Source: Bordetella parapertussis
GTDB taxonomy: Bacteria > Pseudomonadota > Gammaproteobacteria > Burkholderiales > Casimicrobiaceae
DNA length: 64,000 bases
Direction: 5' to 3'
Assembly: GCA_943331295.2 (NCBI GenBank)
Contig: CALQLA020000001.1
Location: forward strand, 1-64,000
The position numbers and the translations under genes were made by a program. The stretch's first letter is position 1; every line of letters starts with the position of its first letter. The notes under the pieces are model-generated. The model saw only the letters and a program-made list of their open reading frames with translations, searched no databases and was not told where the DNA came from. Below are positions 1 to 8,888 of this stretch, one piece after another.

Positions 1-153
1 AAGCGCCTGCATATCTCCGCCAGCCTCTATGAAATGCTACAGATCCTGAGCCTGACGATGTTCGAACGAATGCCATTGGATCAGTTGCTTAGCAGGGCCG
101 GTAGCGACGACAATCACGCGGATTTCAGTAATCAATTGAATTTGTTCGGTTAA
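1..153 (+). mobile_element. IS4-family transposase, C-terminal end only
   Basis: Partial gene that enters from the left edge. The 50 visible residues read through to a TAA stop and end in NQLNLFG, preceded by a segment with LYEMLQILSLTMFE; this tail (Leu-rich helix, then N-Q-L-N-L-F) is typical of IS4-family DDE transposases. The catalytic DDE residues lie outside the window. Base composition is much less GC-rich than the chromosome to the right. The family call rests on recalled similarity of the tail. Confidence 0.7.
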
Positions 154-169
154 CGTCCGGACACTAGTG
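154..169. repeat. probable right terminal end of the IS4-family element
   Basis: The 16 bases after the transposase stop read, on the minus strand, CACTAGTGTCCGGACG, which resembles a terminal inverted repeat starting CACTAGTGTCCGG. The truncated permease frame runs into it and stops at a TAG inside it (164-166). The left end is outside the window, so the inverted-repeat match cannot be checked here. Confidence 0.45.
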
Positions 170-712
170 GGCGCCGGCTTGTACCAATAAAATACCACCA
201 AAGACCAAAAAGATAATCAGCTCGACAATGCCCAAAATCGTGGTCACACGCATTGCGCCTTTTATATTGGTCAGGCTGCAAAGCATGATAATGCTGTTGC
301 CAACCACAATCGCCACCCACCATGGAATTTTATAGCCTAAATGGGCCTGTGAAAATGGCTCAAGGATCAAAACGCCGAAACCAAAAAAACTCATAAACGC
401 ATTGAATGGCTCATAGATAAAAAACAGCCAGCTGGTGGTGAATCCAACTTTTGAACCCAAGGCGCGGCTGTGTATTTGAAAATACCCGCTGGCGCCGAAA
501 TATTTACGGGTCAGCAGAGACAGGCAATAAGCCACCAAAAGCGACAGAACGGCCGCACATACAACCGCCAAGGGCAGGGCGGAACCGCTGCGCGTGCCCA
601 TAAATTGGAACGACATGACAATGCCCGAGGCGGGGGCCATATGGGCGATGGCTTGGAAAAATTGGCTGCGCCACGAAAGCATGTTGCTTTGCAATGATTG
701 ATTGTCGGACAT
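164..712 (-). pseudogene. APC-superfamily amino-acid permease, N-terminal 182 aa, cut by IS element
   Basis: The protein begins with the short soluble segment and first membrane helices of an APC-type amino-acid/polyamine permease: a stretch with AHMAPASGIVMSFQF (the conserved unwound part of TM1), followed by about five hydrophobic segments. Family members have 430-500 residues and about 12 helices, so about 60% is missing. The last residues are encoded by what looks like the IS end, so the element cut the gene. The start is well supported: AGAGGGG lies about 10 bases upstream of the ATG at 712. Its AT-richer composition differs from all genes downstream, which suggests recent transfer or a foreign contig segment. 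Not expected to transport. Confidence 0.7.
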
Positions 713-1117
713 GCGACAACGCCCCTCTTGTTGGATTAAGCACGAACCAAAATTATCAGATCACCGCTTGATGTCTTCTTCCCCCGCGAGGCCTGCCCTC
801 AAAACGGCGACAATCGACACCGACAGACTTCCGGTGGCGCCAACGCCTCGGGGAAACGAGTTCTCGCTCGACCGGCCGCTCGTTACGGTCTTGTGCAGCG
901 GCACCTGACAGCCAAGGCCGGGGCTGCGAAGGCGTCGTCTTTAGCGCAACAATGTGGCGTCCGCTGGGGACGCCAGTCGCACCAGATGCCCACGACTGCG
1001 AACGCAGCCCGGCGCGTGCAATGCGCGTCTTGTTTTTCCCGTTCTTCCCCTGGTTTTCCTGTGAGCGCGACGACTCGCGCCCGCTTTCGGTCGTTCCGAC
1101 CGGCCCGGGGCGCAGCT
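713..1117. other. 405-base non-coding stretch with a composition break
   Basis: No gene is supported here. Bases up to about 770 share the AT-richer composition of the permease remnant; from about 780 on the DNA has the high GC of the rest of the window. The only structure seen is a short perfect hairpin (955-962 TGGCGTCC with 968-975 GGACGCCA, 5-base loop) without a T-run on either side. Confidence 0.6.
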
Positions 1118-2287
1118 TCACGGCCCGCCCTCCGTGCGCGGGGGCCAGCCGCGTGCGCCGAGGACGTCGGCATTGTGCTCGCCGAGGCGGGGCGCGGGCC
1201 GGGTGATGCGCCCGGGCGTTGCGCTCAGCTTGGGCACCACGCCCGGCACCTTGAGCGGCAGGCCGTCGGCGGTCGTCACGTCCACGACCATCCCGCGCGC
1301 GATGTACTGCGGGTCGCTGACGATGTCGTCGACGGCGTAGATGCGTCCGGCCGGCACGTCGGCCGCGTCGAGCGCCGCCAGCACGTCGTCGAGCGTGCGC
1401 TCCCGTGTCCACGCCTCGATCGCCGCATCGATCTCCTCGACCCGGGCCACGCGTCCGTCGTTGCGGGCAAGCCCGGGGTCGCTCGCGAGGTCCGGCCGGC
1501 CGATGGCGCCCATGAGCCGCCGGAAGATGCTGTCGCCGTTGCCCGCGACCAACGCGTATTTCCCGTCGCGGCAGCGGTAGGCGTTGGTCGGCGCGATGCC
1601 GGGCAGGGCGCTGCCCGAGCGCTCGCGCACGACGCCGAACGCGGCGTACTCGGGCACGAGGCTCTCCATCACGTTGAACACGCTCTCGTACAGCGCGACG
1701 TCGATCATCTGGCCCTCGCCGCCGCGGGCGTCGCGGTGGTAGAGCGCCATCATGATGCCGACGACCCCGTGCAATGCCGACAGCGTGTCGCCGATGGAGA
1801 CGCCGACGCGAACGGGCACCCGTCCCGGCTCGCCGGTCAGGTAGCGCAGCCCGCCCATCGCCTCGCCGAGTACCCCGAATCCCGGCTTGTGGCAATACGG
1901 ACCCGTCTGGCCGTAGCCCGAGATGCGCAGCATGACGAGGCGCGGGTTGAGCGCGTGCAGGTCGTCCCAGCCCAGCCCCCAGTTCTCCAGCGTCCCCGGC
2001 TTGAAGTTCTCGATCAGCACGTCGGCCTCGCACGCGAGCGCACGGACGACGGACTGGCCCTCGGGCGTGCGCAGGTCGAGCTCGACCGAGCGCTTGTTGC
2101 GCGACTGCACCTCCCACCAGACCGACGTGCCGTTGCGCAGCATTCGCCAGTTCCGCAGCGGGTCGCCGGTGCCCGCAGGCTCCACCTTGATGACGTCCGC
2201 GCCGAAATCGGCGAGCGTTTTGCCGGCGAACGGGCCCGCGATGAGCTGCCCGAGTTCCAGTACCTTGATGCCCTTCAGTGCTTCCAT
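1118..2287 (-). CDS. CaiB/BaiF (class III) CoA-transferase
   Basis: 389-residue protein of the family that moves CoA between acyl-CoA and a free carboxylate through an aspartyl-CoA thioester. The N-terminal Rossmann-like part carries GIKVLELGQLIAGPF and FGADVIKVE; the catalytic Asp is most likely Asp167 in SIGDTLSALHG. Length is normal (380-410). An upstream in-frame ATG exists, but the ATG at 2287 starts the conserved domain and has a G-rich Shine-Dalgarno-like stretch before it. It lies 126 bases downstream of the hydroxyacid dehydrogenase gene on the same strand, with the GntR regulator above both, so the three probably form one catabolic operon. The acid substrate cannot be told from sequence. 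Confidence 0.92.
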   Translation of the reverse strand: MEALKGIKVLELGQLIAGPFAGKTLADFGADVIKVEPAGTGDPLRNWRMLRNGTSVWWEVQSRNKRSVELDLRTPEGQSVVRALACEADVLIENFKPGTLENWGLGWDDLHALNPRLVMLRISGYGQTGPYCHKPGFGVLGEAMGGLRYLTGEPGRVPVRVGVSIGDTLSALHGVVGIMMALYHRDARGGEGQMIDVALYESVFNVMESLVPEYAAFGVVRERSGSALPGIAPTNAYRCRDGKYALVAGNGDSIFRRLMGAIGRPDLASDPGLARNDGRVARVEEIDAAIEAWTRERTLDDVLAALDAADVPAGRIYAVDDIVSDPQYIARGMVVDVTTADGLPLKVPGVVPKLSATPGRITRPAPRLGEHNADVLGARGWPPRTEGGP

Positions 2288-2413
2288 GTGGACCGTGCCC
2301 CCTGTTGCAACGGTTTGTCCGCCCCACCCGGCGGCGATGCCGCCGCCCCTGATGACCTTGCCCCGGCGAGCGAGCTCGCTGCGTGACATGACACGCGTCG
2401 CCGCACCTCCGGG

Positions 2414-3409
2414 TCAGGATGCGTGGAAGCGGGCGAGGCGGGTCGCGTGTTCTGGATTCACCGCGCCGACGGGAAGCCGGCCGTCGAGTATCGCGGCCAC
2501 CTGGGCGACGGTTTCGAGCGCCTGGTGTTCCACCGCCTCCGGCGTGAGGCCGCCCACGTGCGGCGTGGCGATGACCCTCGGGTGGCGCGCGAGCCGGGGA
2601 GTCGGCATCTGGTCCGGCGCCCGGCCCACGTCGAGCGCGCAGCCGGCGATCGTGCCGTCGTCCAGCGCGCGTTCGAGCGCCGGTTCGTCGACGAGCTCGC
2701 CGCGCGCCGCGTTGATGAAGTACGCGGTCGGTTTCATCCGTGCGAACGCGCGCGCGCCGAACAGGTTCTCGGTCGCGGCATTGGCGGGCGCGAGGCAGAC
2801 CACGTAGTCGGCCGTGGCCAGGAGGTCGTCGAGGTCCAGTTGGGTGAGCGGCGCGTCCACGGCGTCGGCGTCCGGCGTGGCGACGACCACCCGCATGCCG
2901 AGTGCGAGCGCCAGTTCGCACAGCCGGCGACCGATCTGGCCGTAGCCGACCACGCCGAGCGTCGCGCCGGCAAGCTGCCGTCCCATCACCGGGAGGGCGA
3001 TTTCACCGGCATGGTAGGTCGCGGCCGTCGCGCTGATGCCGCGGCCGAGGTCGATCATCACGCCCAGCACCCATTCGGCGACGCTGGCGATGAACCCGGC
3101 GCTCGCCCGGGTCACCAGGATCCCGCAGGCGCTCGCCGCCGCGATGTCCACCGTGCGGATGTCGACGGCGCACCGCGAGAAGGCCACGAGATCCGGCAGG
3201 CGCCTGAACAGCTCGCTGTCGCCCGGCGTCTGCCGGTCGGCGACGATGATGTCGGCGCCGCGCGCGGCGTCGACCAGCTCGTGCACGGTGAGCGGACGCG
3301 GCAGTGGGTTGCCCGTCACCGTGCCGAGGGCCGCGAGCCCGGCCAATGCCCGGTCGCTGTAGTAGTTGCGCCGGGCGGCGGTCGGGAAGGTGAGAAGGAT
3401 TCTGGCCAT
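2414..3409 (-). CDS. D-2-hydroxyacid dehydrogenase (NAD-dependent)
   Basis: 331 residues of the D-isomer-specific 2-hydroxyacid dehydrogenase family, which interconverts 2-hydroxy and 2-keto acids with NAD(P)H. The nucleotide-binding fold is centred on GVVGYGQIGRRL; the substrate Arg is in NAARGELVDE and the proton-relay His in ATPHVGGLTPE. The ATG at 3409 is preferred over the upstream in-frame start because the conserved N-terminus (MARILLTFP) begins there, although the ribosome site is poor. It sits between the GntR gene (gap 40 bases) and the CoA-transferase gene, so it probably supplies or removes the keto acid handled by this locus. Confidence 0.9.
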   Translation of the reverse strand: MARILLTFPTAARRNYYSDRALAGLAALGTVTGNPLPRPLTVHELVDAARGADIIVADRQTPGDSELFRRLPDLVAFSRCAVDIRTVDIAAASACGILVTRASAGFIASVAEWVLGVMIDLGRGISATAATYHAGEIALPVMGRQLAGATLGVVGYGQIGRRLCELALALGMRVVVATPDADAVDAPLTQLDLDDLLATADYVVCLAPANAATENLFGARAFARMKPTAYFINAARGELVDEPALERALDDGTIAGCALDVGRAPDQMPTPRLARHPRVIATPHVGGLTPEAVEHQALETVAQVAAILDGRLPVGAVNPEHATRLARFHAS

Positions 3410-3449
3410 GGATGCGAATGGAGCGGGGGGTGCGCTGCCGGTTGCGCGA

Positions 3450-4208
3450 TCAGCTCGTGGGCGACGCCGGCGGGAGCGCGTCTTCAAGTATAGCCTGCGC
3501 GTAGACGTCCTTGGCGCGCAGGATGTGCCCGGTCAGCGTCTGCCGGATCTCGCGCCTGGCGCCGGCCGCGAATGCCGCGACGATCGCTTCATGCTCCGCG
3601 AACGAGCGAACCTGCTCGCTGGCGCGCGGCACGGTCAGGTGCGCGCGCAGCGCGGCGACGCGGCCGGAGACGTTGCGAAAGGCGCTCGCGAGATAGCTGT
3701 TGCCGCAGTGGGTGAAGAAGGTCTCGTGGAAGCGCGAATCGGCGGTGGCGTAGGCGAGGGTATCGTTCCGCTTCAGCGCGGTCTTCATCGACCGGAGGCT
3801 CGCCTCGAGCGCCCGCAATGCGCCGTCCTTGTCGTTCTGCAGCGAGGCTTCCAGCGCGGCCACCTCGAGCAGCAGCCGGAACGTCGCGAGCTGCTGCACA
3901 TCCGACACCGTCGGCTTGAAGACGAACGTGCCGCGCTTCGGGACGATGGTGACGAGCCCCTGGACCTCGAGGCGGGTGAGGGCCTCGCGCATCGGCGTGC
4001 GGCTCACCCCCAGCGCGACCGCGCTCTCGGGCAGCGCCTGCCCGAATTTCAGCTCGGCATTGACGATGGCGTCGCGCAGCCGCGCCTCGACGATCGACGC
4101 GAGCGACTTCGGATGCTCGATCGACAGGCGGGCAAGCGCCGGCTGCGCCTTGGCGGCCAGTGCGTCGGCAGCGACCGGTTGCAGGGTGGCGGTCGAGGGC
4201 TTCTTCAT
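3450..4208 (-). CDS. GntR-family transcriptional regulator, FCD subfamily
   Basis: 252 residues. A winged helix-turn-helix spans roughly residues 35-95 (ALGVSRTPMREAL is the recognition region, and KRGTFVF the wing). It is followed by an all-helical FCD ligand domain with the metal-binding His pattern (SRFHETFFTHCGN). Such proteins usually repress catabolic operons until an organic acid binds. GGGAG lies just upstream of the ATG at 4208. It is divergent from the isocitrate-lyase-type/TRAP side and heads the dehydrogenase/CoA-transferase side; an operator-like repeat sits in the shared 172-base gap (4293-4321), so it probably controls both arms. Confidence 0.9.
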   Translation of the reverse strand: MKKPSTATLQPVAADALAAKAQPALARLSIEHPKSLASIVEARLRDAIVNAELKFGQALPESAVALGVSRTPMREALTRLEVQGLVTIVPKRGTFVFKPTVSDVQQLATFRLLLEVAALEASLQNDKDGALRALEASLRSMKTALKRNDTLAYATADSRFHETFFTHCGNSYLASAFRNVSGRVAALRAHLTVPRASEQVRSFAEHEAIVAAFAAGARREIRQTLTGHILRAKDVYAQAILEDALPPASPTS

Positions 4209-4292
4209 GCTGCTCCCGGGTTGGTCTATGCGGGTCCCTGGCCAAGCATTCCGACGGCGGCCCGGTCGCATGCACGACGCCTGGACGAGGCG

Positions 4293-4321
4293 TCTTGTCA
4301 TCTTGTATCCAAGACACAAGC
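4293..4321. promoter_or_regulatory. operator-like nested palindrome for the GntR/FCD regulator
   Basis: TCTTG (4302-4306) and CAAGA (4311-4315) form a perfect inverted repeat around TATC. A wider pairing, GTCTTG (4293-4298) with CAAGAC (4311-4316), overlaps it. The core CTTGTATCCAAG is close to the CTTGTATACAAG-type sites bound by FCD-type GntR proteins. It lies between the divergent regulator and transport/catabolic genes. Assignment to this regulator is inferred from position and site type. Confidence 0.55.
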
Positions 4322-4380
4322 TTTAACCTAGCATGCCGGCGAGGCCGTCGAAACGGCCGTCGCACCCGGAGGAGCGCACC

Positions 4381-4698
4381 ATGGCCAGCAATGCGGCCAC
4401 CCGCAGGCTCAAGGATCTGCTCGCCACGCGCGAGATCGTCATGGCGCCCGGCGCCGCCGACGCACTGACCGCGCGGCTGGTCGAGGCGGCGGGGTTCCCC
4501 GCGGTCTACATGACGGGATTCGGCGCGACGGCGGCCCGCCTGGGCGCACCCGACCTGGGCCTCATGACGCAGACTGAGATGACCACGCATGCGCGCGACA
4601 TGGCGCGCGCCACCGCGCGCCGGTCATCCCGTTCGGTGCCGGCACGTCGCTCGAAGGCCACGTCAGCGCGCCCTACGGCGGCGTCTGCCTCGACCTGA
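4381..4698 (+). pseudogene. isocitrate lyase/PEP mutase-type enzyme, N-terminal fragment
   Basis: The first ~78 residues match the start of the isocitrate lyase / PEP mutase superfamily (RLKDLLATREIVMAPGAADAL, then AGFPAVYMTGFGATAA and TQTEMTTHARDMARAT), a TIM-barrel of about 290 residues. The metal-binding and catalytic loop that should follow (DADTGYG region) is absent. At about 4611-4622 the DNA switches into the FAD oxidase gene, and this frame then ends after out-of-frame residues at 4698. A good ribosome site, GGAGGA, precedes the ATG at 4381, so the start of the original operon is kept. Not expected to be active. Confidence 0.75.
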
Positions 4699-5801
4699 GC
4701 CGGATGAACCGGGTGCTGGAGGTCCGGCCCGGGGACATGGACGTCACCGTGCAGGCCGGGGTGACGCGGCAGCAGCTGAACGGCCACCTGCGCGACACCG
4801 GCCTCTTTTTTCCGGTCGACCCGGGCGCCGAGTGCACCCTGGGCGGCATGGCGGCGACCCGCGCGTCGGGGACCAATGCCGTCCGCTACGGCACGATGCG
4901 CGAGAACGTCGTCCGCCTCACCGTCGTCCTGGCGACCGGCGAGGTGATCCGGACGGGCAGCCGCGCGCGGAAGTCCTCGGCCGGATACGACCTCACGCGC
5001 CTGTTCGTCGGTTCCGAGGGAACGCTCGGCGTGATCACCGAGGTGACGCTGCGGGTCTACCCGATCCCCGAGGCGACCTCGGTCGCGATCTGCCCCTTCC
5101 AGGACCTCGAGAGCGCGGCGCAGGTGGTGACCGCGATCATCCAGACGGGGATCCCGATATCGCGCGTGGAATTCCTCGACGAGTTCGCGATCCTCGCCAC
5201 GAACCGGCACAACGGCACCGCGTACCGCGAGACGCCGACGCTGTTCTTCGAGTTCACGGGCTCCGAGCACAACGTCAAGGAACAGGTGGCCCAGGTCAAG
5301 GACATCTGCGCGGACTTCGGCGTCACGGAATTCGACTGGGCGGTCGAGCCCGAGGCTCGAAGCAAGCTGTGGAAGGCGCGGCACAACATTCACTACGCGA
5401 TCATGGCGATGCGGCCCAACGCCAAGATCTGGAGCACCGACGTCTGCGTGCCGACGGCGGCGCTGCCGGAATGCATCAAGCAATCGCACGCGGACATGAA
5501 GAAGGCGTCCTTCTTCATCGCCGTCATGGGCCACGTCGGCGACGGGAACTTCCACATGGGGCTCGTCATCGACCCGGTGAGCGCGGCCGAGCTGGCCGAA
5601 GCGGAGGCCTTCAACGAGCGTCTCGTCCGGCGCGCCATCGCCATGGACGGCACCTGCACCGGCGAGCACGGCATCGGCACCGGGAAGCGCAAGTTCATGA
5701 CGCTCGAGCATGGCGGCGGCGTCGGCGTGATGCGCGCGATCAAGAAAGCGCTCGATCCCGACAACATCCTCAATCCCGGAAAGGTCCTGCCGGACGCGTG
5801 A
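4617..5801 (+). pseudogene. GlcD/D-lactate dehydrogenase-type FAD-linked oxidase, 5'-truncated
   Basis: The readable frame starts without its own start codon at about 4617 (APVIPFGAGTSLEGHV, the FAD pyrophosphate loop). It continues through the FAD-binding domain (PGAECTLGGMAATRASGTNA, GSEGTLGVITEVTLRVYP) to the C-terminal cap and the tail GEHGIGTGKRK...LNPGKVLPDA. About 75 N-terminal residues of a normal ~470 are gone, fused out of frame to the isocitrate-lyase-type fragment. The first ATG in frame (4704) lies 5 bases after that fragment's stop, so reinitiation could make a 365-residue protein, but it would lack the FAD loop. In an intact operon such an enzyme would oxidise a 2-hydroxy acid to the keto acid. 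Confidence 0.8.
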
Positions 5802-5914
5802 GGCGTCCTGCGCGGCGCGACCGACCCCGACTGCAGCAACGGCGCCCGCCGGCCCAGTGCCCGGGCGCCGCACGACAAACGGCCTGCAACGGCCCCCTCA
5901 GGAGGAAGCACGAA

Positions 5915-6946
5915 ATGACACGACCGATCACCCGCCGGCAGATGCTCGCCGTTTCCGCCGCCACCGTCGCCGCCGCCGCCTCGGGCACGCTGACGTCCGC
6001 CCGCGCCGCGGCGCCCATCGTGCTCCGCGTTTCCTCGTCGGCGCCGCCGGACAAGTACGGCGCGCACTACCTCTGGTACAAGCCGTTCGAGGACAACCTG
6101 AAGCGGCTGGTCGGCGACCAGATCAAGCTCGAGTACTTCCCGAACAGCCAGCTGGGCAAGGAAGCCGACGTCGTCCAGCAGGTCAAGGCCGGCTCCGTCG
6201 ACATGATGATCAGCGGCCCGTCGATCTGGGCGACGGTCGTACCGGAAATCGGGGCGCTGGACCTGGGTTTCCTGTTCGACAGCTACGCCCACGCGTTCAA
6301 GGCGATCGACGGCGGAATCTCCACGGTGTACGACAAGCTGCTCCTCGACCGTGCCGGCGTCACCGTGCTGGGCTGGGGCTTCCAGGTTGGCGCGCGCAGC
6401 GTCTACACCAAGATGCCGGTCAAGGCGGCGGCCGACCTCAAGGGCGTCAAGCTGCGCGTGCTGCCGACCAAGGCGTTCATCGACACGTTCAACATCATCG
6501 GCGCGGTGCCGACGCCGATCCCGATCAACGAGCTCTACACGGCGGCGCAGACGGGCGTGGTCGACGGCTTCGAGCACGACCCCGGGACGGTGCTCGCCTA
6601 CAAGTTCTACGAGGTCAACAAGTACTGCTTCCTCACGCAGCACTACTACAGCCCGATGCTCGCCTACATCGGCAAGCGCGGCCTGTCGAAGATCACGCCC
6701 GAGCTGATGCCGAAGTTCATGCAGGCGGCCGCCGAGGCGACGAAGCAGGAGCGCGCCGACGTGCCCAAGGTGGAGCAGGAAGCCGTGGTCGAGCTGAAGG
6801 CCAAGGGCGTCGTCTTCACCGACGTGCCGCCGGCGGAGCGCAAGGCAATGGCGGATGCCGTCGGCAAGGCGCTGTACGGCTCCTTCGCGACCCAGTACCC
6901 GGTCACCAAGCAGGTGTTCGAGAAGATCGAGGCCACGCGCGGCTAG
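5915..6946 (+). CDS. TRAP transporter solute-binding protein, DctP family
   Basis: 343 residues. The N-terminus has a twin-arginine-like motif (ITRRQML) and an Ala-rich hydrophobic segment ending SARAAA, so it is exported, possibly by Tat. The mature part is a DctP fold: residues QLGKEADVVQQVKAGSVDMM and the conserved Arg in LKGVKLRV, which normally grips the ligand carboxylate. AGGAGGA at 5900-5906 stands 8 bases before the ATG. It is followed 31 bases later by its fused membrane partner. The binding protein presumably brings in the organic acid processed by the flanking dehydrogenases. Confidence 0.9.
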   Translation: MTRPITRRQMLAVSAATVAAAASGTLTSARAAAPIVLRVSSSAPPDKYGAHYLWYKPFEDNLKRLVGDQIKLEYFPNSQLGKEADVVQQVKAGSVDMMISGPSIWATVVPEIGALDLGFLFDSYAHAFKAIDGGISTVYDKLLLDRAGVTVLGWGFQVGARSVYTKMPVKAAADLKGVKLRVLPTKAFIDTFNIIGAVPTPIPINELYTAAQTGVVDGFEHDPGTVLAYKFYEVNKYCFLTQHYYSPMLAYIGKRGLSKITPELMPKFMQAAAEATKQERADVPKVEQEAVVELKAKGVVFTDVPPAERKAMADAVGKALYGSFATQYPVTKQVFEKIEATRG

Positions 6947-6977
6947 CGCAGGCCGGCGATCGCACCGGAGGTAGCCG

Positions 6978-8879
6978 ATGCAGAAGAACCCGCCGCACGG
7001 TCCTGGGCACCAGACGGCAGGCGAACACCGCTCGCCTGCCCGCGCCTCCGGTGCGGCGCGGCTGCACAACGCGTTGCTGCTCGGGATCGAGCATTGCGCC
7101 GCGCTGATCCTCGCGATCGACGTGGGGGTAGTGTTCCTGTCGGTCATCATGCGCTACTTCCTCCACCAGCCCTTCGACTGGGCGGAGGAGGTCGCCGGCA
7201 TCCTGATGGTCATGCTGATCTTCCTGGGAGCGGCGACCGTCGTCGGCCGGCAGAAGCACGTCGGCATCGACGTATTCCTCGGACTGTTCCCGGCGCGATG
7301 GCGCGAGGCGCTGATCCAGTCGGGCCTCTGGATCGAGGTCTGCGTCTCGCTGCTGCTGCTGTTCTCGACGCTCGACCTGTGGATCGACACCCAGGGCCAG
7401 ACGACGCCGATCGGCTTTCCGCAGTGGATCGTGCTGATGCCCGTGATCATCGGCAGCCTCGCGATGCTCGGGTTCGCGATCATCAACGCATTCGCCCGGT
7501 CCGGCCGGGTGTTCTGGGGAACGCTCGCCGCGTTCGTGGTCCTCGGCATCGCCGGCACCGCCTGGAACGTCATGGTGCCGGACCACGCCATTCCGCCGGT
7601 GCTGCTGCTCGTCGCCGGCTTTGTCGGCGCGCTGCTGCTGGGCGTGCCGATCGCCTTCGGGATCGCGTTCGCGGCAGCGCTGTACTTCCTCGCCAACCCG
7701 ACGCTGCCCACGCTGATCTATTCGCAGCAGCTCGTCGCCGGCGCCAACCACTTCGTCCTGCTCGCGATCCCGTTCTTCGTGCTGGCGGGCATGGCGATGG
7801 AATCCAACGGCATGTCGTCGCGCCTGATCGAGCTGCTCGTCCGGATGATGGGACGGCTGCGCGGGGGCCTCAACCTGATCATCATCGTCGCGGTGGCGTT
7901 CTTCTCCGGCGTGTCGGGCTCGAAGCTCGCCGACATCGCCGCGGTGGGGGGCATCATCATGCCTGCCGTCCGGCGCACCAAGCAGGACCCGAACGAGGCG
8001 GCCGGCCTGCTGGCCTGCTCCGGCGTCATGGCCGAGACGATCCCGCCGTGCGTCAACATGATCATCTTCGGCTTCGTTGCGAGCATCTCGATCGGCGGCC
8101 TGTTCGTGGCGGGCATCATCCCGGCGCTGATCCTCGCGCTGGCGCTGGCCGCCGTCGCGATCTACACCGGCAAGAAGGTCGATCCGTCCACGGCGTTCGA
8201 GGAGCGGCGGCCGATGCCGCGACTGATCGGCGGCGCCCTCGTGGCGCTCATCATGGTCCTGCTGATCGGCAAGGGCGTCACGTCGGGCATCGCCACGTCG
8301 ACGGAGGTCTCGGCGTTCGCTGTGATCTACGCGTTCGTCGTCGGCGGGCTCGCCTTCCGCGAGCTCACCTGGAAGATCGTCGTGCGCCTCTTCGTGCAGG
8401 CGGCATCGATGACCGGCAGCATCCTGTTCATCGTCGCTGCGGCATCCGGGCTCGGGTATGCGCTGACCATCGAGCGCATACCGAACCTCATGTCGGAGAC
8501 GATGACGCAGTTCGGCGCGCAATACGGCGCGACCGCGTTCGTCGTGATCGCCTCGGTCGTCATGATGGTGTTCGGCATGATCCTCGAAGGCGCTCCGGCC
8601 ATGATCCTGTTCGGCCCGCTGCTGACGCCGATCGCGATCAAGCTGGGCGTCAATCCGCTGCAGTTCGGCACGGTGATGGTCATCGCGATGGGGCTCGGTT
8701 TGTTCGCCCCGCCGGTCGGGCTCGGCCTGTTCGCAACGTGCGCGATCACCGGCACGCAGGCCAAGGACGTGGCGCGGCCGATGCTGAAGTACCTGCTGGT
8801 GCTGGCCGCAGGCCTTCTGGCGCTGATCTTCGTGCCGGAGTTCTCGCTGTGGCTTCCCCGCGTCACCGGCGTGCTCTGA
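6978..8879 (+). CDS. TRAP transporter fused permease (DctQ-DctM)
   Basis: 633 residues in two parts: a four-helix DctQ-like small subunit (about 30-175, with the FDWAEEVAGILMVMLIFLGA helix) joined to a 12-helix DctM-like permease (about 190-633). The DctM part shows PIAFGIAFAAALYFL, the SGVSGSKLADIAAVGGIIMP motif and GLFAPPVGLGLFATCAITG. Fused QM subunits are a known TRAP architecture. GGAGG precedes the ATG. Together with the binding protein just upstream it forms a complete Na+-driven carboxylate importer. Confidence 0.92.
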   Translation: MQKNPPHGPGHQTAGEHRSPARASGAARLHNALLLGIEHCAALILAIDVGVVFLSVIMRYFLHQPFDWAEEVAGILMVMLIFLGAATVVGRQKHVGIDVFLGLFPARWREALIQSGLWIEVCVSLLLLFSTLDLWIDTQGQTTPIGFPQWIVLMPVIIGSLAMLGFAIINAFARSGRVFWGTLAAFVVLGIAGTAWNVMVPDHAIPPVLLLVAGFVGALLLGVPIAFGIAFAAALYFLANPTLPTLIYSQQLVAGANHFVLLAIPFFVLAGMAMESNGMSSRLIELLVRMMGRLRGGLNLIIIVAVAFFSGVSGSKLADIAAVGGIIMPAVRRTKQDPNEAAGLLACSGVMAETIPPCVNMIIFGFVASISIGGLFVAGIIPALILALALAAVAIYTGKKVDPSTAFEERRPMPRLIGGALVALIMVLLIGKGVTSGIATSTEVSAFAVIYAFVVGGLAFRELTWKIVVRLFVQAASMTGSILFIVAAASGLGYALTIERIPNLMSETMTQFGAQYGATAFVVIASVVMMVFGMILEGAPAMILFGPLLTPIAIKLGVNPLQFGTVMVIAMGLGLFAPPVGLGLFATCAITGTQAKDVARPMLKYLLVLAAGLLALIFVPEFSLWLPRVTGVL

Positions 8880-8888
8880 CCGAGCGCG

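Noticed and set aside
955-975. Hairpin TGGCGTCC/GGACGCCA as a terminator for the CoA-transferase
   Set aside because: It is about 140 bases past the stop and no T-run follows on the minus strand.
756-2921. 721-residue minus-strand frame across the CoA-transferase gene
   Set aside because: Overlaps the CaiB and dehydrogenase genes in a wrong frame; no recognisable domain.
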